Source of the DNA: an uncultured Prevotellaceae bacterium
GTDB taxonomy: Bacteria > Bacteroidota > Bacteroidia > Bacteroidales > Bacteroidaceae
Reading direction: 5' to 3'
Length of the DNA: 33,279 nucleotides
Assembly (NCBI GenBank): GCA_902770845.1
Contig: CACXUV010000015.1
Span: 1-33,279, forward strand
Of this stretch, positions 31,604-33,279 are shown piece after piece. The translations under genes were made by a program, and so were the position numbers. How positions within the stretch are numbered: the first letter of the stretch is position 1; each line of letters begins with the position of its first letter. The notes beneath the pieces were generated by a model. That model searched no databases and was not told the origin of the DNA. It worked only from the letters and a program-made list of their open reading frames with translations.

Positions 31604-31786
31604 ACACTGGGGGGGTTGGGCTTTGCCACCAGTTGCATCGAGAGCCGCTGCGACTACAAGACCGCGAGCGTCATCCTGGGCCACAGCAGCCTGCGCACCA
31701 CCATGGACCTCTATGTTCATCCCGACTTCACGGCCAAGCGCTCCTGCATTGACCAGATGTATCAACACCTGAAGACCGAACCATAA
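31604..31786 (+). pseudogene. C-terminal fragment of a tyrosine recombinase
   Basis: In frame with the stop at 31784-31786: GFATSCIESRCDYKTASVIL, GHSSLRTTMDLYVHPDFTAK, RSCIDQMYQHLKTEP. This is the end of a phage-type integrase, holding the LGHSS box and the nucleophilic Tyr (DLYVH). The HxxR motif should precede GFATSC but reads LGGLGFATS instead. No start codon. Unlike the integrase at 6078-7298, so from a different element. Its neighbours trpB and hsp20 are ordinary chromosomal genes. Confidence 0.75.
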
Positions 31787-31805
31787 CGCCCGTGCGGCAA
31801 AAACA

Positions 31806-31841
31806 GAGAGAGGAGATTCCTGCTCAGGAATCCCCTCTCTC
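31806..31841. terminator. Strong hairpin between integrase remnant and hsp20
   Basis: GAGAGAGGAGATTCCTG pairs with CAGGAATCCCCTCTCTC at 16 of 17 positions. On the minus strand, T-rich TGTTTTTG follows, fitting the end of hsp20 transcription. It can also stop the plus strand. Confidence 0.75.
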
Positions 31842-31879
31842 GTTGTTCCTCCCCCTCTCACTCTTTCCTTTCAGGGACT

Positions 31880-32308
31880 TTAGCCTATCTCTATCTGACG
31901 GCTCACCTTCACCTGCTCCTGCACCTGCTTGGGCAGTTCCACCGTGAGCACACCATGCTCCACCTTGGCCGAGATATGGTCGCGCTCCACGTCGTCGGGC
32001 AGAATCAGCGTCTGCTCATACTTGGTGTACGAAAACTCGCGACGCAGATAGCGGGCACTCTTGTCGTCCTCCGTCTTCTCGTTCTTCTTCTCCATCTTCA
32101 CAATCAGGTTGCCCTCATCGTTGATGTGCACGTTGAAGTCTTCCTTCGTCATGCCGGGAGCAGCCAGTTCCACGGTGTAGGCCTTGTCGGTTTCCTTCAC
32201 ATTGATGGCTGGAGCTGTGGCGTTGGCCTTCGGCATAAAGTCGTTGTCAAACAAATCGTTGAAAACACTGGGCAGCCAAGCTGCGTTACGTCTCATCATT
32301 GGTGTCAT
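31880..32308 (-). CDS. Hsp20/alpha-crystallin small heat-shock protein
   Basis: The protein has 142 residues. The N-terminal MTPMMRRNAAWLPSVFNDLF is typical. The alpha-crystallin domain runs from about 33 to 128: APAINVKETDKAYTVELAAP, GMTKEDFNVHINDEGNLIVK, RREFSYTKYEQTLILPDDV, HGVLTVELPKQ. The C-terminal SRQIEIG holds the I-x-I that docks in sHsp oligomers. It is an ATP-independent holdase binding unfolded proteins in the cytoplasm. Its start is fixed by a full Shine-Dalgarno sequence, which is unusual in this phylum. Confidence 0.95.
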   Translation of the reverse strand: MTPMMRRNAAWLPSVFNDLFDNDFMPKANATAPAINVKETDKAYTVELAAPGMTKEDFNVHINDEGNLIVKMEKKNEKTEDDKSARYLRREFSYTKYEQTLILPDDVERDHISAKVEHGVLTVELPKQVQEQVKVSRQIEIG

Positions 32309-32315
32309 AATTTTG

Positions 32316-32323
32316 TCCTCCTA
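32316..32323 (-). promoter_or_regulatory. Strong ribosome binding site of hsp20
   Basis: TAGGAGGA lies seven bases before the ATG at 32308. Genes of Bacteroidetes usually lack a good SD, so this one suggests high translation during stress. No CIRCE element was seen in 32309-32462. Confidence 0.6.
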
Positions 32324-32462
32324 ATTATTTTTTTTGTTTATGATGTTCTTTTCTCACTGTTCGAGCTTCGCTTTTTTCATCGTCGCTCACCAGTAATTAA
32401 ACAACATCTGTGCCAACACCTTTCCAACAGACAAAATGACACAGCCGCGCGACAAATTGACG

Positions 32463-32906
32463 CTACCACGCGTAGTCGGTTACCTCGCCGTCGAACTGCA
32501 GGGGCTGCGTCCAGCCGGCCTGTTTGCAGACGGAACGAATGACGGCGAGCATGTCGGGAGTGATGGGACGCTTGCCATTGTGATACTGATAATAGGTGGA
32601 ACGGCAAGTGTGTGCGATGAGAGCATTCTTGATGGAACGCTCCACATGGGAGGGCATTTCGCGATAGAAACCTTTCTTCATGCCCACGGGCATCGTCACT
32701 TGCTGGTCGTCGCGATATTCGTCGCAATGACCGTTGGCAGCCAACTGGTAGAGCGGATTCACACACGTGACCACTCGCTGCTGCCTGTCAACATACTGGC
32801 CCACCTGCCAACGCAGGCAATGATTGCGCTGAGCGCACTGATCGTTGAAGCAACACAAATAGCCATCAGCTTTCTGGCTAAACAGAATTTCCTTATCTCT
32901 TTTCAT
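32463..32906 (-). CDS. DUF6078-family protein
   Basis: The protein has 147 residues, from the ATG at 32906. Residues about 15-35 contain a Cys cluster (GYLCCFNDQCAQRNHCLRWQ) and a following VTCVNP, then KKGFYREMPSHVERSIKNAL, then RSTYYQYHNGKRPITPDMLA. The last part is a helix-turn-helix-like unit as seen in DUF6078 proteins of Bacteroidetes, often found near mobile genes. The function is unknown. The Cys layout suggests metal binding. Confidence 0.65.
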   Translation of the reverse strand: MKRDKEILFSQKADGYLCCFNDQCAQRNHCLRWQVGQYVDRQQRVVTCVNPLYQLAANGHCDEYRDDQQVTMPVGMKKGFYREMPSHVERSIKNALIAHTCRSTYYQYHNGKRPITPDMLAVIRSVCKQAGWTQPLQFDGEVTDYAW

Positions 32907-32928
32907 GATGATTGTATTTTTCTACATG

Positions 32929-32936
32929 CAAAGGTA
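32929..32936 (-). promoter_or_regulatory. -7 box of the DUF6078 gene
   Basis: TACCTTTG on the minus strand, followed by CATG, 23 bases before the ATG at 32906. No TTTG at the proper distance. Confidence 0.45.
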
Positions 32937-33013
32937 AGCATAAAATTTTGAATATCGAAGGAAAAAACGAAAAATAGCTACATAGGAAATCTTCCGAAAC
33001 CCTTGTTTTTCCT

Positions 33014-33102
33014 GGAAAAACAATTTGTTTTCACGGGAAAAACAATTTGTTTTCACGGGAAAAACAATTTGTTTTCTACAGGAAAACAACTTGTTTTCAC
33101 TG
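33014..33102. repeat. Four tandem 22-bp repeats of an inverted unit
   Basis: The unit reads GGAAAAACAATTTGTTTTC plus ACG. Units 1 and 2 (33014-33035, 33036-33057) are identical; unit 3 (33058-33080) and unit 4 (33081-33102) carry a few changes. Each unit is itself an imperfect palindrome (AAAACAA/TTGTTTT). Intergenic. Confidence 0.75.
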
Positions 33103-33118
33103 AAAAAACAAAAAAAAA

Positions 33119-33148
33119 CAGCGCACCCAAGCATTTTTGGATGCGCTG
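33119..33148 (-). terminator. Terminator of the gene at the right edge
   Basis: CAGCGCA-C-CCAA pairs with TTGG-A-TGCGCTG (11 bp with one C/A mismatch) around a 6-nt loop. On the minus strand a long T-run follows, a classic intrinsic terminator, 35 bases after the stop at 33184. Confidence 0.8.
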
Positions 33149-33183
33149 CTTTCAAATGGTTTTTATAAGAGTCTCAGAAGCAA

Positions 33184-33279
33184 TTACTTCAGAGCCTTGT
33201 TCAGCATGAAGTAGACCTCGTTGTTGCGCAGGGTCTGCTTGAACTCGTAGGTCTTGGTGTCCTTGTTGATCTTGACATA
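33184..33279 (-). CDS. 3' end of a gene truncated by the window edge
   Basis: Thirty-one codons and a TAA are visible on the minus strand: YVKINKDTKTYEFKQTLRNN, then EVYFMLNKALK. High codon regularity and the matching terminator downstream show it is a real gene. The family cannot be identified from this piece. Confidence 0.6.
   Translation of the reverse strand, partial: YVKINKDTKTYEFKQTLRNNEVYFMLNKALK

Noticed and set aside
33014-33102. CRISPR array
   Set aside because: Repeats follow each other directly with no unique spacers, and no cas genes are present.

Overview
The window looks like a chromosome segment from a Bacteroidales bacterium, most likely Prevotellaceae (Prevotella in the broad sense). 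The evidence is the repeated promoter form TTTG-N19/20-TAnnTTTG seen upstream of many genes, an IntDOT-like tyrosine integrase, a secreted protein with a type IX secretion-like tail, a DUF6078-family protein, and a periplasmic propeller/AraC sensor. Housekeeping stretches are fairly GC-rich. Two stretches, about 165-7500 and 17600-19080, are visibly AT-richer and look acquired.

Layout. (1) 165-7502 is an apparent integrative element. It is bounded by a perfect 21-bp direct repeat and carries a tyrosine integrase next to its right end, two overlapping excisionase-like helix-turn-helix genes, and a cargo block (RhuM-family protein, a leucine-rich/Sel1-like protein, two unknown proteins). The cargo block is itself enclosed by 37-bp inverted repeats. 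(2) 7676-9742 is a secreted CotH-kinase-domain protein with a ricin-like domain. (3) 9761-17003, minus strand, is a nine-gene sulfur operon and the main result. In transcription order it encodes a LuxR-type regulator, a Cys/Met-metabolism PLP enzyme, a DsrE-like protein, a TusA-like sulfurtransferase, a family 2 encapsulin shell with an internal cyclic-nucleotide-binding-like domain, a SufS-like cysteine desulfurase with a long N-terminal extension (probable encapsulated cargo), a ThiS/MoaD-like carrier ending in GGM, a ThiF/MoeB-like activating enzyme, and a JAMM (M67) metallopeptidase. I infer a protein nanocompartment that makes or stores sulfane sulfur, linked to a ubiquitin-like sulfur-carrier branch in which the peptidase exposes the carrier's Gly-Gly end.

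(4) 17600-19080 is a decayed polymorphic-toxin locus: an orphan AHH-nuclease-like toxin tip, an Imm11/DUF1629-like immunity gene, and the stub of a second immunity-like gene cut off at the promoter of upp. (5) 19144-28480 holds upp, a UvrD/PcrA helicase, a broken MFS transporter, an AldA-type aldehyde dehydrogenase, a large membrane sensor with a fused AraC DNA-binding domain and no kinase, and riboflavin synthase. A probable small RNA antisense to the end of ribE sits at 28480-28607. (6) 28676-33279 holds a sodium:solute symporter divergent from a TrpB2-type tryptophan synthase beta subunit, an integrase C-terminal remnant, Hsp20, a DUF6078 protein, a tandem repeat block and the 3' end of an unidentified gene.

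Protein identifications rest on reading motifs by eye. No database search was possible.
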